Below are positions 1 to 7,549 of a DNA stretch of 64,000 bases, in pieces. The notes beneath the pieces were generated by a model. It saw nothing but the letters and a program-made list of their open reading frames with translations, was not told the origin of the DNA and did not search any database. Position 1 is the first letter of the stretch. Each line of letters opens with the position of its first letter. Location of the stretch: the NCBI RefSeq assembly GCF_000515415.1, contig NZ_KI911783.1, positions 4,764,392 to 4,828,391 on the forward strand. The letters run 5' to 3'. The translations under genes and the position numbers were made by a program. This DNA is from Bradyrhizobium sp. WSM1417. Its GTDB lineage: Bacteria > Pseudomonadota > Alphaproteobacteria > Rhizobiales > Xanthobacteraceae.

Positions 1-1
1 C

Positions 2-1081
2 GGCGACAACATCGTTGCGATCGCACCGGCGTTCAAATGGGCGAAGTTCGCGCCGGTGGTGGTCGCGCCGATCGACGGCGGCCTGTTTGCCATCATTGAT
101 GGTCAGCACCGCACCACAGCTGCGGCGCTGCGGGGCTTCGAGTCCGTGCCCTGCGTCATCATCCAGGTCGACGGCGCCGAGCAGGCTGACGCCTTCGTCG
201 CCATCAATGCCAACGTCACTGCGATGTCGCCCCTGCAGCTGCACGCCGCGCGCCTGGCCGCAGGCAACAGCGACGCGGCCGATCTGACCGAAGTCTGCCG
301 CGAGGCGGGCGTCACGATCTGCCGCTACCCGGTTCCGGCGAACAAGATGAAGCCAGGCGAAACCCTCGCCGTGGGCATGCTGCAGTCGGTACTCGCCAAG
401 TTCGGCCGTGAGGTGCTCATCACCGCGCTGTGCTGCATCACCAAGACCCGGCGTGGCAATCCCGGGATGATCCGCAAGCAGATCGTGCAGGCGGTGTGCG
501 CCGTCCTCGAGGCCGAGAGCACGTGGCTTGCCGATCGCAATCGCCTGATCTTCGCCATGCAGACCTTCGACTTCGCGGCGCAGTTTTCCGCAGCCGCGGC
601 CAAGTCGATCGATGCAGGCGAAACCGTCTCGGCCCTTCTGGTCGAGGCGATCGCGGCCCATCTCGACGGCAAGGTCGAGACGGCGCCGCCCGCGGCCGCT
701 CCTCCAGCCCCGGCGGCCGCGAAGTCACCCGCAGCTACGGCGACGCCGCCGGCGGCGCCGAAGCCTGCGACCAGCCCAAAGCCTGCGAGCAACGGGCGCC
801 CGTCGGGCCCGCTCTCGATCAGCCGGGAGGAAGTCAGCTGCAATGGTCTGCGCATCCGCGTGGTCCCGCGTGCGGCACTGCTGCTGCAGGCGCTTGCGAA
901 GGCCCAGCCGCAGTGTGTCGGCGACGAATGGCTGATCCAGAAGATCTGGAGCGTGCGGCCGAACAATGCGGGCGAATTGCTCGACCAGCTCGTCCGTGAT
1001 CTCGACGGGCTGAAGAAGCTTGGCCTCGAGGTGCGGACGCAACGGGGCATCGGCCGGCAGCTGGTGGAAATTCCGAGATGA
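2..1081 (+). CDS. ParB-domain protein with C-terminal winged helix (5' end missing)
   Basis: The reading frame is open from base 2, so the start lies outside the window. The first ~60 visible residues carry a ParB/sulfiredoxin-type core with the motif DGQHRTTAAAL, which resembles the nucleotide-binding box of ParB N-terminal domains. After an Ala/Pro-rich linker (from about visible residue 225), the last ~90 residues look like an OmpR/PhoB-type winged helix: a helical stretch with DEWLIQKIW, then a hairpin with RTQRGIGRQLVEI, recalling the RTVRGVGYRL signature. Probably a DNA-binding early protein, either a regulator or a plasmid/phage replication accessory. It overlaps the next gene by ATGA. 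The domain fusion is inferred from motif resemblance only. Confidence 0.7.
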   Translation, partial: GDNIVAIAPAFKWAKFAPVVVAPIDGGLFAIIDGQHRTTAAALRGFESVPCVIIQVDGAEQADAFVAINANVTAMSPLQLHAARLAAGNSDAADLTEVCREAGVTICRYPVPANKMKPGETLAVGMLQSVLAKFGREVLITALCCITKTRRGNPGMIRKQIVQAVCAVLEAESTWLADRNRLIFAMQTFDFAAQFSAAAAKSIDAGETVSALLVEAIAAHLDGKVETAPPAAAPPAPAAAKSPAATATPPAAPKPATSPKPASNGRPSGPLSISREEVSCNGLRIRVVPRAALLLQALAKAQPQCVGDEWLIQKIWSVRPNNAGELLDQLVRDLDGLKKLGLEVRTQRGIGRQLVEIPR

Positions 1082-2133
1082 CCCAGCTCGCCGCCTACGA
1101 TCGCGCCCGCGTCGCGCTTGCCGAGGCCACCCGGGTCGACCAGGTGCTCTCGATCCGCGACGAGATGCAGCACGTCAAGCTCTATGCCCGGCAGATCCAG
1201 GACAAGGCCTTGCTCGAGGACGCGATCGTTCTGCAGACCCGAACCGAACGCCGCCTGGGAATCCTGCTCGCGGCCGCCAAGGAAGCCGGCCAGATCGCGG
1301 AAGGCCGCAAGCGGAAAGACGACACGGAAGGCGAGCGCGTTACGCTGACCGAGATCGGCGTCGACCGCAAACTGTCGGCAAGGGCACAGAAGGCCGCGGC
1401 GCTCGATGACGAGCATTTCGAGCGCTTGATCGAGCACACCCGCGAGAAAGTCCGCGGCGGCGGCGCCATCCTGGTCGATCCTGTCAGCGCCGCGACCAAG
1501 GAAGCCGAGATCGCCGATCGCCGTGCCCAGCACGCCGCCCGCACCCTCAACGGCGGCTGCATCGCGGATCTCGGCGCGCTGGCACTGACCGGCAAGCGCT
1601 TCGGTTCGATCGGTTCTGACCCGCAATGGAAGTTTTTGACCAGGTCGGCCGCCGGCGAGGGCCGGTCCGCCAACATCCATTACAAGACCGAAGAGGTCGA
1701 CAAGATCAAGGACCTCCCCGTCAACGAGCTTCTCGCCGACGATGGCGCCTTCTACATGTGGATGGTCGACTGGTGCCCGCAGGATGCGCTCGATCTGCTC
1801 GCGCATTGGGGCCTCAAGCACGTCACCACGGCCTTCACCTGGGTCAAGCAGAACGCATCCGGCGAGGGCTGGCATATGGGGCAGGGCTATTGGACCCGCG
1901 CTAATCCAGAGCAGTGCTGGCTCGCGACCAAAGGCAACCCCAAACGTCTCTACGCCGACGTGCGCCAGCTGATCGTCGCCCCGGTGATGGAGCATTCCCG
2001 CAAGCCCGACGAATGGCTCGACCGGATCGAGCGCCTCACTGAAGGCGATTACCTCGAGCTTCAGGCACGGCGGCCGCGAAAAGGATGGACGAGCTGGGGT
2101 GACGAGCTCGAATGGACGGGGGCCGCAGCATGA
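1078..2133 (+). CDS. MT-A70-family adenine methyltransferase with DPQW motif
   Basis: 351 residues. Residues 1-150 form the helical N-terminal region common in phage MT-A70 proteins. The C-terminal half is the MT-A70 methyltransferase core: GSDPQW at residues 180-184, DGAFYMWMVDW, the WVKQN strand and EHSRKPDEWLDRIE near the end. Such enzymes transfer a methyl group from S-adenosylmethionine to N6 of adenine in DNA and may shield phage DNA from host restriction. The catalytic tetrad is normally DPPW; here it reads DPQW, so activity is uncertain. ATG at 1078 overlaps the previous stop by four bases. No restriction endonuclease partner is visible, which fits an orphan phage methylase. Confidence 0.85.
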   Translation: MTQLAAYDRARVALAEATRVDQVLSIRDEMQHVKLYARQIQDKALLEDAIVLQTRTERRLGILLAAAKEAGQIAEGRKRKDDTEGERVTLTEIGVDRKLSARAQKAAALDDEHFERLIEHTREKVRGGGAILVDPVSAATKEAEIADRRAQHAARTLNGGCIADLGALALTGKRFGSIGSDPQWKFLTRSAAGEGRSANIHYKTEEVDKIKDLPVNELLADDGAFYMWMVDWCPQDALDLLAHWGLKHVTTAFTWVKQNASGEGWHMGQGYWTRANPEQCWLATKGNPKRLYADVRQLIVAPVMEHSRKPDEWLDRIERLTEGDYLELQARRPRKGWTSWGDELEWTGAAA

Positions 2134-2480
2134 CGTCTCGCACCAAGGAAAACAATCGCGAGTACATGCGCGATTACATGCGCGATCGTCGCAAGGTCAA
2201 AAAGGATGTGCGCCGGAAAGCGGCTTCAGGTCGCAACCGCGAGGCCGATCTCGCCCGCAAGCGTGACGAGTACAGGTCCGAGGCTCGTGGCATCCATACC
2301 AAGGGCGACTTCGTCCGCAGGGGCGATGCCCTTTACGATCCCCTGCGCGATGCTCCTTTGTTTTATGCCGACCTGACCGCTGCGATCCTTAAGGATCCAC
2401 CGATCGGCCGGCGCGCGATCGACGAGCACATGGCGCGTTCGGCTACCCGCTCGATATCGCTGGCGGGAGATCTGCCATGA
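2130..2480 (+). CDS. Small basic phage protein, unknown
   Basis: 116 residues when started at the ATG that overlaps the methyltransferase stop (ATGA at 2130-2133); an in-frame ATG 18 bases upstream is less likely because it lies deeper in the methyltransferase gene. The N-terminal 45 residues are strongly charged and basic, with a repeated YMRDYMRDRR segment that would form an amphipathic helix, suggesting nucleic-acid binding. The C-terminal part (IGRRAIDEHMARSA) has no motif I recognise. Its place in the early operon suggests a small accessory factor for replication or takeover; this is inference only. Confidence 0.6.
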   Translation: MTSRTKENNREYMRDYMRDRRKVKKDVRRKAASGRNREADLARKRDEYRSEARGIHTKGDFVRRGDALYDPLRDAPLFYADLTAAILKDPPIGRRAIDEHMARSATRSISLAGDLP

Positions 2481-2698
2481 CTTCACAGCCCCCTTTCTTC
2501 AACGCACCCAGTATCGGCATCGGAAGCTGCAAAGACCCGGCTTGCCGCTCGGTGCATGTTCATCTGCTGGACGAGCAGGATCAAGCGCACGCACAGTTCG
2601 TGATTAACTGCGAGCACATCGAAGACGTGATCGCCGACCTGCGCACCGTGCGCGATCGGATCGTCACGGGCGGCGAAAAGAAGGGGCTCGACAATTGA
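2477..2698 (+). CDS. Small phage protein, unknown
   Basis: 73 residues, joined to both neighbours by four-base overlaps (ATGA upstream, TTGA downstream), which argues for a real, translationally coupled gene. It contains CKDPACRSVHVHLLD near residue 19, two cysteines and two histidines that could be a small metal site or a beta-rich core, followed by a C-terminal helix with regularly spaced hydrophobics (EDVIADLRTVRDRI). I do not recognise the family. Confidence 0.55.
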   Translation: MTSQPPFFNAPSIGIGSCKDPACRSVHVHLLDEQDQAHAQFVINCEHIEDVIADLRTVRDRIVTGGEKKGLDN

Positions 2699-3042
2699 CC
2701 CATCGTCACCGCCTCGCCACCCGCCGGCGCCACGAAACCATCGCGATGGAGCACGAAGGCCAACGCTACAAGGTTGGGCTCGGCCGGGAGGTCCTGTGCG
2801 ACGGTAGCTGCGGCGCGACGGCGATGCGCTTCGGTCCGATCGCCGAAGTCTTTTTCAATGCCCAGAAGGTCAACTCGCCGATCGACGTGCTGGTCTCCGA
2901 CAGTGCGATCCTGATGTCGATGCTGCTGCAGTACGGCTGCCCGCCCGCGGACATCTTCCACGCTATGAAGCGCAATCCGGATGGTTCGCCGGCGTCGCCG
3001 CTCGGCCGCGCCGCGGCCTACCTGGTCGAGGGCGAGCGATGA
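2695..3042 (+). CDS. TSCPD-like small phage protein
   Basis: 115 residues with a TTG start (TTGA overlap with the previous gene). The pattern of a beta strand (AEVFFNA), a helix (DVLVSDSAILMSMLLQYG) and the ending DIFHAMKRNPDGSPASPLGRA resembles the TSCPD-type module found at the end of B12-dependent ribonucleotide reductases and as free-standing proteins in phages and alphaproteobacteria. Function of the free-standing form is unknown to me. It sits mid-way in the early operon. The family call rests on remembered sequence style, not a search. Confidence 0.5.
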   Translation: MTHRHRLATRRRHETIAMEHEGQRYKVGLGREVLCDGSCGATAMRFGPIAEVFFNAQKVNSPIDVLVSDSAILMSMLLQYGCPPADIFHAMKRNPDGSPASPLGRAAAYLVEGER

Positions 3043-3045
3043 TCC

Positions 3046-3474
3046 ATGACCGATCACGACCTCAGCGACAAGCCCGTCCGCGAGAAGGCGCGAACGATCG
3101 GCGATATGATCGCGATCACAATGCATCCGGCCTTCCGGCTGGGATTCCTGGATGCGCGCGCCGGCAGGCCGCTCGATCACGACACAATCATGGCGCGGAT
3201 ATTCTCCGAAACGCCGGCCGGCGCCCTGAAGCGGCTCGGCTGGTCGACACCGGATCTGTTCGACGGGCCCGACATGTTCGGTGTCGAGAGCGCACAAGCC
3301 AAGCGCGCGGCGCTGAAGGTCGAGGTCGCCCAGTATCGCTACGAAGAAGGCCGCACGCTGTTTCTGGAATACGGCGTCCGCTGCAAGGCGTGGGGCCATC
3401 CAGACTTTCCGCCCGCGCAGGTGCGCGACTTCTGTCGAAAGCGCTTCGAAGAATTGAGGTCAGGTCATGACTGA
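3046..3474 (+). CDS. Phage protein, unknown
   Basis: 142 residues beginning MTDHDLSDKP. Four bases separate it from the upstream stop. A competing reading frame (3039-3470) covers the same DNA but gives an Arg-rich, low-complexity product typical of a shadow, whereas this frame has balanced composition with predicted helices (FRLGFLDARAG, RDFCRKRFEELRS). No motif is recognised. The following gene overlaps its last codons. Confidence 0.55.
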   Translation: MTDHDLSDKPVREKARTIGDMIAITMHPAFRLGFLDARAGRPLDHDTIMARIFSETPAGALKRLGWSTPDLFDGPDMFGVESAQAKRAALKVEVAQYRYEEGRTLFLEYGVRCKAWGHPDFPPAQVRDFCRKRFEELRSGHD

Positions 3475-3628
3475 CATCGAGCGCCAGCTGCTGCTCAACC
3501 AGATTGCCATCATGGAGGCCTTGATCCCGCTTGGATCAAGCGGCCCGGAAGGCACGCGCGAGATCCTGCGCCGCCGGTACCGCGAGAGCGCCGAACTCGT
3601 CCGTCAACATTCACCCCCAAAAACCTGA
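3467..3628 (+). CDS. Very small phage protein, unknown
   Basis: 53 residues starting at the ATGA at 3467, overlapping the previous gene by eight bases. The product is helical and charged (MTDIERQLLLNQ, then REILRRRYRESAELVRQH). It occupies the space up to the Shine-Dalgarno region of the ParB-like gene at 3644. Supported by position, coupling and helical composition only. Confidence 0.45.
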   Translation: MTDIERQLLLNQIAIMEALIPLGSSGPEGTREILRRRYRESAELVRQHSPPKT

Positions 3629-3643
3629 AGGGATTCCGCCGCC

Positions 3644-5500
3644 ATGGATATCAAGGTGCCGTTGAAGATGCTCAAATTCGGCCACGAAGACGGCGAGGGC
3701 ATCAACGCCCGCGTCGCCGGCCGCGATGACGGCATTGCCGCGCTTGCCGCCAACCTCAACGCCAACGGCCAGATCGAAAACCTCGTCGTCAAGGACGCCG
3801 GCGACGGCTTCTTTTCGGTCGCCAATGGCAACCGGCGCCTTGCCGCGTTCCGCATGATGTACGGCGACGGCTCGGACCAGCCGATCGGCTGCACCCTGCA
3901 CCAGGTCGATAACGCCAAGGCCTTCGAGTATTCGCTGGCAACCGCGATCACGGCGGAGCAGCTGCATCCCGTCGACCAGTATGAGGCCTTCGCCAAGCTC
4001 AAAGAGCGCGGGCAGACGGAAGAGGAGATCGCCCAGCACTACGGCTTGACGGTCAAGTATATCCGCCAGCGGTTGGCGATGGGGTCTTTGTCGCCGCTGG
4101 TCCGTCAGGCCTGGCGATCGGGCGAGTTCGATGAAGAGGCGGCCAAGGCCTTCACGCTCGCGGCCGATCACGCGCAGCAAGAGAAGGTGTTAGAGAAGCT
4201 CCGCAAGGATATCGCCGAGCAAAGCTGGGGCGACGGCAAGATCGACGCCGACGAAGTCGAGGACGAACTCAAGGTCGACCCCAACAACATCGGGTATCTG
4301 CTGCGCTTCGTGGGCACCGAGTCCTATGAGGCCAAAAAAGGCAAGATCATCACCCGCGATCTGTTCGGGCATCGCCACAAGGTGTCTGACGAAAAGCTTT
4401 TGAAGAAGCTTGCCGATGAAAAGCTCGAGGACGCCTGCAGGCGGCTAAAGAGCGAGGGCTGGTCTTTCGCGACCACCGGCCGCCCGAACAACTCTTGGGA
4501 TTACGGCACAACGAAAATCGAACCGACACCGACGGCCGACGAAGATGCCCGGATCGAGCATCTCAATCAAATCATCGGCGACGACAACAGCCTAATGACC
4601 GGGGAGATGACCGCGGATCAAGTCCAGGCACGCACCGAGATGCAGGCGATCTGGAAGGCCATCCTCGATCGGGCTTATACTTCAGAAATGCGCGCCAAAA
4701 GCGGATGTTGGGTGGAAATCGACCATAACGGTGAGCTCAAGGTTGAGTACGGCAAGATCAAGCCGAAGGAAAAGGCAGCAGCGGCCGTCGTCGAGCGCAC
4801 CGAGCGCAAGAAGGCCGCCGCGAACCAGTCCGCGGCCGAAGGCAAGCCGGCGCCGGAGTCGAAGGTCGTCTCGAACGCCCTTAGGCAGCGCCTTGAGGCG
4901 CAGCTGATCACGGCAACGCGCGATGCGATCGCCGGTGACCCGCTGCTCTCGGAATCGCCCTTGGCTGAGGTCATGGCCAAAACCATTTGCAGCATGATCA
5001 CCCCCGATCGGGCTTATTCGATGCCGGATGGCGTGCGGACCAAGTTGCCGACCATCCGACAGGTGCTGGATGAGAACGTCTTCAACGCCGCGATGGCGAA
5101 GCGGTTCGATGCGAAGGACTATTTCTCCAACGCGCCGAAGCCGCTGGTGCTGAAGGCCATCAGCGAGGCGGTCAATCCAGACGAGGCCCGCAAGCTTGCC
5201 AGCAAGACGAAAGCCGACATCTGGAAGTGGGCGCTGGATAATCTGGCGAAGACCGGCTGGCTGCCAAAGGAGCTCCGCACCGTTCACTACAAGGGGCCGG
5301 GATCGGAAGGCTACAAAAAGCCAGTGACTGATGCCAAGGGCGCCAAGCCGGACATCGCGACTGCGATGCATGATGCCCTGACAAAGGCGGAGAAGGCGAT
5401 GAAGCCGCTGAAACGCGCGGCCGCGGTACGAGAGTCCGCGAAGGCCGCTGCGAAGAAGGCCGCCAAGAAGCCCGTCAAAAAACCTGCGAAGAAGAAGTAA
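3644..5500 (+). CDS. ParB/Spo0J-like protein with lysine-rich tail
   Basis: 618 residues. The N-terminus has a ParB-type nuclease/CTPase-fold domain: a GQIENLVV strand and NGNRRLAAFRMM, the equivalent of the GERRxRA box, near residue 66. It is followed by helix-turn-helix-like segments (EEEIAQHYGLTVKYIRQRLAMGSLS, about residues 125-150) as in KorB/ParB proteins. The middle region is helical with many KxE pairs. The last ~40 residues are an Ala/Lys repeat tail (KKPVKKPAKKK) resembling histone-H1-like DNA-binding tails. No ParA partner is visible, so it may be a DNA-organising or regulatory factor rather than a partition protein. The gene starts 15 bases after the previous stop. Confidence 0.75.
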   Translation: MDIKVPLKMLKFGHEDGEGINARVAGRDDGIAALAANLNANGQIENLVVKDAGDGFFSVANGNRRLAAFRMMYGDGSDQPIGCTLHQVDNAKAFEYSLATAITAEQLHPVDQYEAFAKLKERGQTEEEIAQHYGLTVKYIRQRLAMGSLSPLVRQAWRSGEFDEEAAKAFTLAADHAQQEKVLEKLRKDIAEQSWGDGKIDADEVEDELKVDPNNIGYLLRFVGTESYEAKKGKIITRDLFGHRHKVSDEKLLKKLADEKLEDACRRLKSEGWSFATTGRPNNSWDYGTTKIEPTPTADEDARIEHLNQIIGDDNSLMTGEMTADQVQARTEMQAIWKAILDRAYTSEMRAKSGCWVEIDHNGELKVEYGKIKPKEKAAAAVVERTERKKAAANQSAAEGKPAPESKVVSNALRQRLEAQLITATRDAIAGDPLLSESPLAEVMAKTICSMITPDRAYSMPDGVRTKLPTIRQVLDENVFNAAMAKRFDAKDYFSNAPKPLVLKAISEAVNPDEARKLASKTKADIWKWALDNLAKTGWLPKELRTVHYKGPGSEGYKKPVTDAKGAKPDIATAMHDALTKAEKAMKPLKRAAAVRESAKAAAKKAAKKPVKKPAKKK

Positions 5501-5505
5501 CGGTC

Positions 5506-5760
5506 ATGCACATCGGGCGCATCAAGGACACCACGCGCGTGATCGGTCAGCGGCAGGGCTATCTCGGCCTGCCCCTGCGCGACATCACGATCGACTGTTC
5601 GGTCAACGGACCGCGCACGCCGGCGATGGAGACGGCCTGGCTGCCGACTCCGGAGGAGATCGCCGCGATCGTCTGCGGCGCGCCCGTGGTGCTGCGCATT
5701 CTCGGCAATCAGCATCCGCCGGTCGCGGTCTATGTCGGCGACATTCCGAGGCAGGACTAG
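5506..5760 (+). CDS. Small phage protein, unknown
   Basis: 84 residues, five bases after the ParB-like gene and two bases before the next. It appears compact and beta-rich: GLPLRDITID, WLPTPEEIAAIVCGAPVVLRILG, HPPVAVYVGDI. The second half (a helix entering a strand) resembles small proteins often found in rhizobial prophages. I do not recognise a function. Confidence 0.55.
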   Translation: MHIGRIKDTTRVIGQRQGYLGLPLRDITIDCSVNGPRTPAMETAWLPTPEEIAAIVCGAPVVLRILGNQHPPVAVYVGDIPRQD

Positions 5761-5762
5761 CC

Positions 5763-6071
5763 ATGGCAGGCGAGGCACATGAGGGCGTGGTGTCGTTCGA
5801 GCCACTGACGCTCGGCCGCGAGGCCGTGATGCTCGGCAAGGTTCGGGTCGGCGAGATCAGCCCGCTCGACGGCAGCCGCTACCGGGCGTGCTTTCGCCTG
5901 AGTCTCCCCGAGGCCTCGGCCACCAGCTGGCGCCCTGCAAGCGATATCGACGACGCCAGGCGCCTTACCCTGATCAAGATCAACGACTGGCTCAATGCCG
6001 CAGGGGTCGTGCCGATCGGCGCGGGCGCCGGGCAGATGATTGCCTGTCACCAGCCGGAGGGAGAGCGATGA
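5763..6071 (+). CDS. Small phage protein, unknown
   Basis: 102 residues. Composition is that of an ordinary soluble alpha/beta protein: GKVRVGEISPLDGSRYRACFRLSLP then a helix with RRLTLIKINDWLNAAG. It ends in an ATGA overlap with the next gene, so it is translationally coupled. No recognisable domain. Confidence 0.5.
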   Translation: MAGEAHEGVVSFEPLTLGREAVMLGKVRVGEISPLDGSRYRACFRLSLPEASATSWRPASDIDDARRLTLIKINDWLNAAGVVPIGAGAGQMIACHQPEGER

Positions 6072-6499
6072 ATTTACCACCGAGCAGCGGCAAACCCTTC
6101 GGATACGGCGTGCGTGAAGCGTCCGGCGAAACCCGACAATCGCCGACGCAAACCGTGTCGCACGCACTGCCAACCCTCGGCTCGGCAGACACGGCAGCAG
6201 AGACGCTTGTCGAACGATCGCGGCGGCTTTTGCAGCGGGAAGCGTCGCTGGAGTTCCGCATCAGCCGGGCCGCACTAGAAGTTCTGGTGACGGATAGCGA
6301 ACGATACGCGGAGCTTAACCAGCGCGTATCCGCTGCAATCCCAGTCGCGCAATCACTGCGACAAGATGGACTTCGCATAACGGGCGAGAGCTACACCATT
6401 CGCGAGACCTGCGAACGGGTTTGGAAGCTCGTCTCGTTCATCCTGAATGACGATCAGCGGCAGCTAAACACGTCTCACCGGCCGGAGGGCGGCTCCTGA
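6068..6499 (+). CDS. Helical phage protein, unknown
   Basis: 143 residues from the ATGA overlap at 6068. The first 45 residues are polar and probably unstructured; residues 48-135 are helical and heptad-like (LVERSRRLLQREASLEFRIS, YAELNQRVSAAIPVAQSL), suggesting a coiled coil or small helical bundle. The stop TGA shares its last base with the next ATG. Base composition is slightly less GC-rich than the flanking genes. Function unknown. Confidence 0.5.
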   Translation: MNLPPSSGKPFGYGVREASGETRQSPTQTVSHALPTLGSADTAAETLVERSRRLLQREASLEFRISRAALEVLVTDSERYAELNQRVSAAIPVAQSLRQDGLRITGESYTIRETCERVWKLVSFILNDDQRQLNTSHRPEGGS

Positions 6500-6960
6500 T
6501 GGTCGCCTATTCCTACAAAGGTCGCTTCGTCGCTCCGATCCGCGTCGGCCTCGGCCTTCCCGTGCTCGACGTGCATTACGAGCTTGGCGGCTATCTCCCC
6601 GGCCAGCCGATCCGCCCGAAACGCCAGACCATCCGCGCCAACGGCCGACGCCGGCATGCCCGGCCTGGTGAGACGCTGCAGCACTATCACAGCATGCGGA
6701 CGACCAAGTGTTTCAAGATCGGCGACGCACACTGCAGTGCCGTGAGCATGATCCGGGTGTTCGTTCACGACGGGCGAGTCTTGATCAACCAGCGCGGGCG
6801 CCTGATCGAATATCGAAAGCCGAGAGATCTCGACATGTTTGCTCGTGATGACGGCTTCGAAGACTGGGCTGGAATGCGCAACTTTTGGCTCGATGAGCAC
6901 GACGGGAAGCACCTCGGACCCTTTGTCGGCGTCCTGGTCCAGTGGGAGGCGCTGCCGTGA
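6499..6960 (+). CDS. PUA/ASCH-fold-like phage protein
   Basis: 153 residues, coupled to the previous gene by TGATG. It shows the pattern of small PUA/ASCH-like phage proteins: HYHSMRTTKCFKIGDA (a loop with Arg, Lys and Cys), an RVFVHDGRVLIN hairpin, then ARDDGFEDWAGMRNFW and a closing VGVLVQW strand. ASCH/PUA folds bind RNA or modified nucleobases; in phages their targets are usually unknown. The call rests on motif resemblance and is moderate. Confidence 0.45.
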   Translation: MVAYSYKGRFVAPIRVGLGLPVLDVHYELGGYLPGQPIRPKRQTIRANGRRRHARPGETLQHYHSMRTTKCFKIGDAHCSAVSMIRVFVHDGRVLINQRGRLIEYRKPRDLDMFARDDGFEDWAGMRNFWLDEHDGKHLGPFVGVLVQWEALP

Positions 6961-7244
6961 CCTTGAACATCGATCTTCCACGTCATGCTGCCGAAAAGGT
7001 CACGCGTGCCCTTAAGGACGTCCTGCAGCTGACCAAGGATCCGGGCGATCATTTGCGCATTTGCTTGCTCGCTTCGGGAGTCTGCATAGGCGGCGCCGGC
7101 CAGGCCTTTGCGCAGATGGCGAAGAATGATGGCGAGCAGCTTTCGGAAGTCGACGCCAAGCTGGAGATCGTGAAGCTGCTCGAGGTGCTCGTCTCCAAGG
7201 GCGCCGATGCGGCCATAAGATATTTGGATGGCGAAAGAGAATGA
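6957..7244 (+). CDS. Small phage protein, unknown
   Basis: 95 residues from a GTG that overlaps the previous stop (GTGA); an in-frame GTG 15 bases upstream is possible. It starts MTLNIDLPRHAAEKVTRAL, contains a hydrophobic small-residue stretch (ICLLASGVCIGGAGQAF) that could be a buried helix or weak membrane segment, and ends in a charged helix. It resembles nothing I can name. Confidence 0.5.
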   Translation: MTLNIDLPRHAAEKVTRALKDVLQLTKDPGDHLRICLLASGVCIGGAGQAFAQMAKNDGEQLSEVDAKLEIVKLLEVLVSKGADAAIRYLDGERE

Positions 7245-7549
7245 AGCCGCCCGGCAAAACCACGCTCGTCCGCATGCAGCGCACTGCCATGATCGAGGCC
7301 GAGCGCATCGAGATCACCCAGGACTACTGGGTCGGCGAGGGCCGCATCAAGCAGCCTGAGCCAGACTTCGTTGCTCGCCGCGACGACTTCGCGGGCATCG
7401 TTCGGATGATCGACGCGATCGAGAGTGACGAACGGCTCAAGGAGCGTGTCATCGAGCGGATGGCAGCGCGGGCCAAGATTGCAGTCGTCGCACCGATCGC
7501 GCCGGTCAATGCCGAGGGCGATGTTGAAATTCCGGAAGCAACCGACTGA
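7241..7549 (+). CDS. Small phage protein, unknown
   Basis: 102 residues, ATGA overlap with the previous gene and a one-base overlap (TGATG) with the primase gene, so probably co-translated with the primase. Mostly charged and helical (DDFAGIVRMIDAIESDERLKERVIERMAARAK), ending in an acidic tail. A role as a primase accessory is possible only by position. Confidence 0.5.
   Translation: MKPPGKTTLVRMQRTAMIEAERIEITQDYWVGEGRIKQPEPDFVARRDDFAGIVRMIDAIESDERLKERVIERMAARAKIAVVAPIAPVNAEGDVEIPEATD

Noticed and set aside
325..1995. Long minus-strand frame (556 codons) opposite the ParB-like and methyltransferase genes
   Set aside because: The plus-strand frames hold recognisable domains and coupled starts; the minus frame is a GC-driven shadow with Gly/Ala/Arg-rich text and no motif.
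3039..3470. Alternative frame over the gene at 3046-3474
   Set aside because: It gives an Arg-rich product of low complexity, whereas the 3046 frame has normal composition and is coupled to the next gene.
4190..4378. Exosortase, toxin-antitoxin pair, retron or CRISPR-cas searched for across the window
   Set aside because: No frame showed the needed motifs (exosortase Cys/Arg/His in a multi-span protein, reverse transcriptase YxDD, Cas signatures). The interval given is one of the short shadow frames examined and dismissed.
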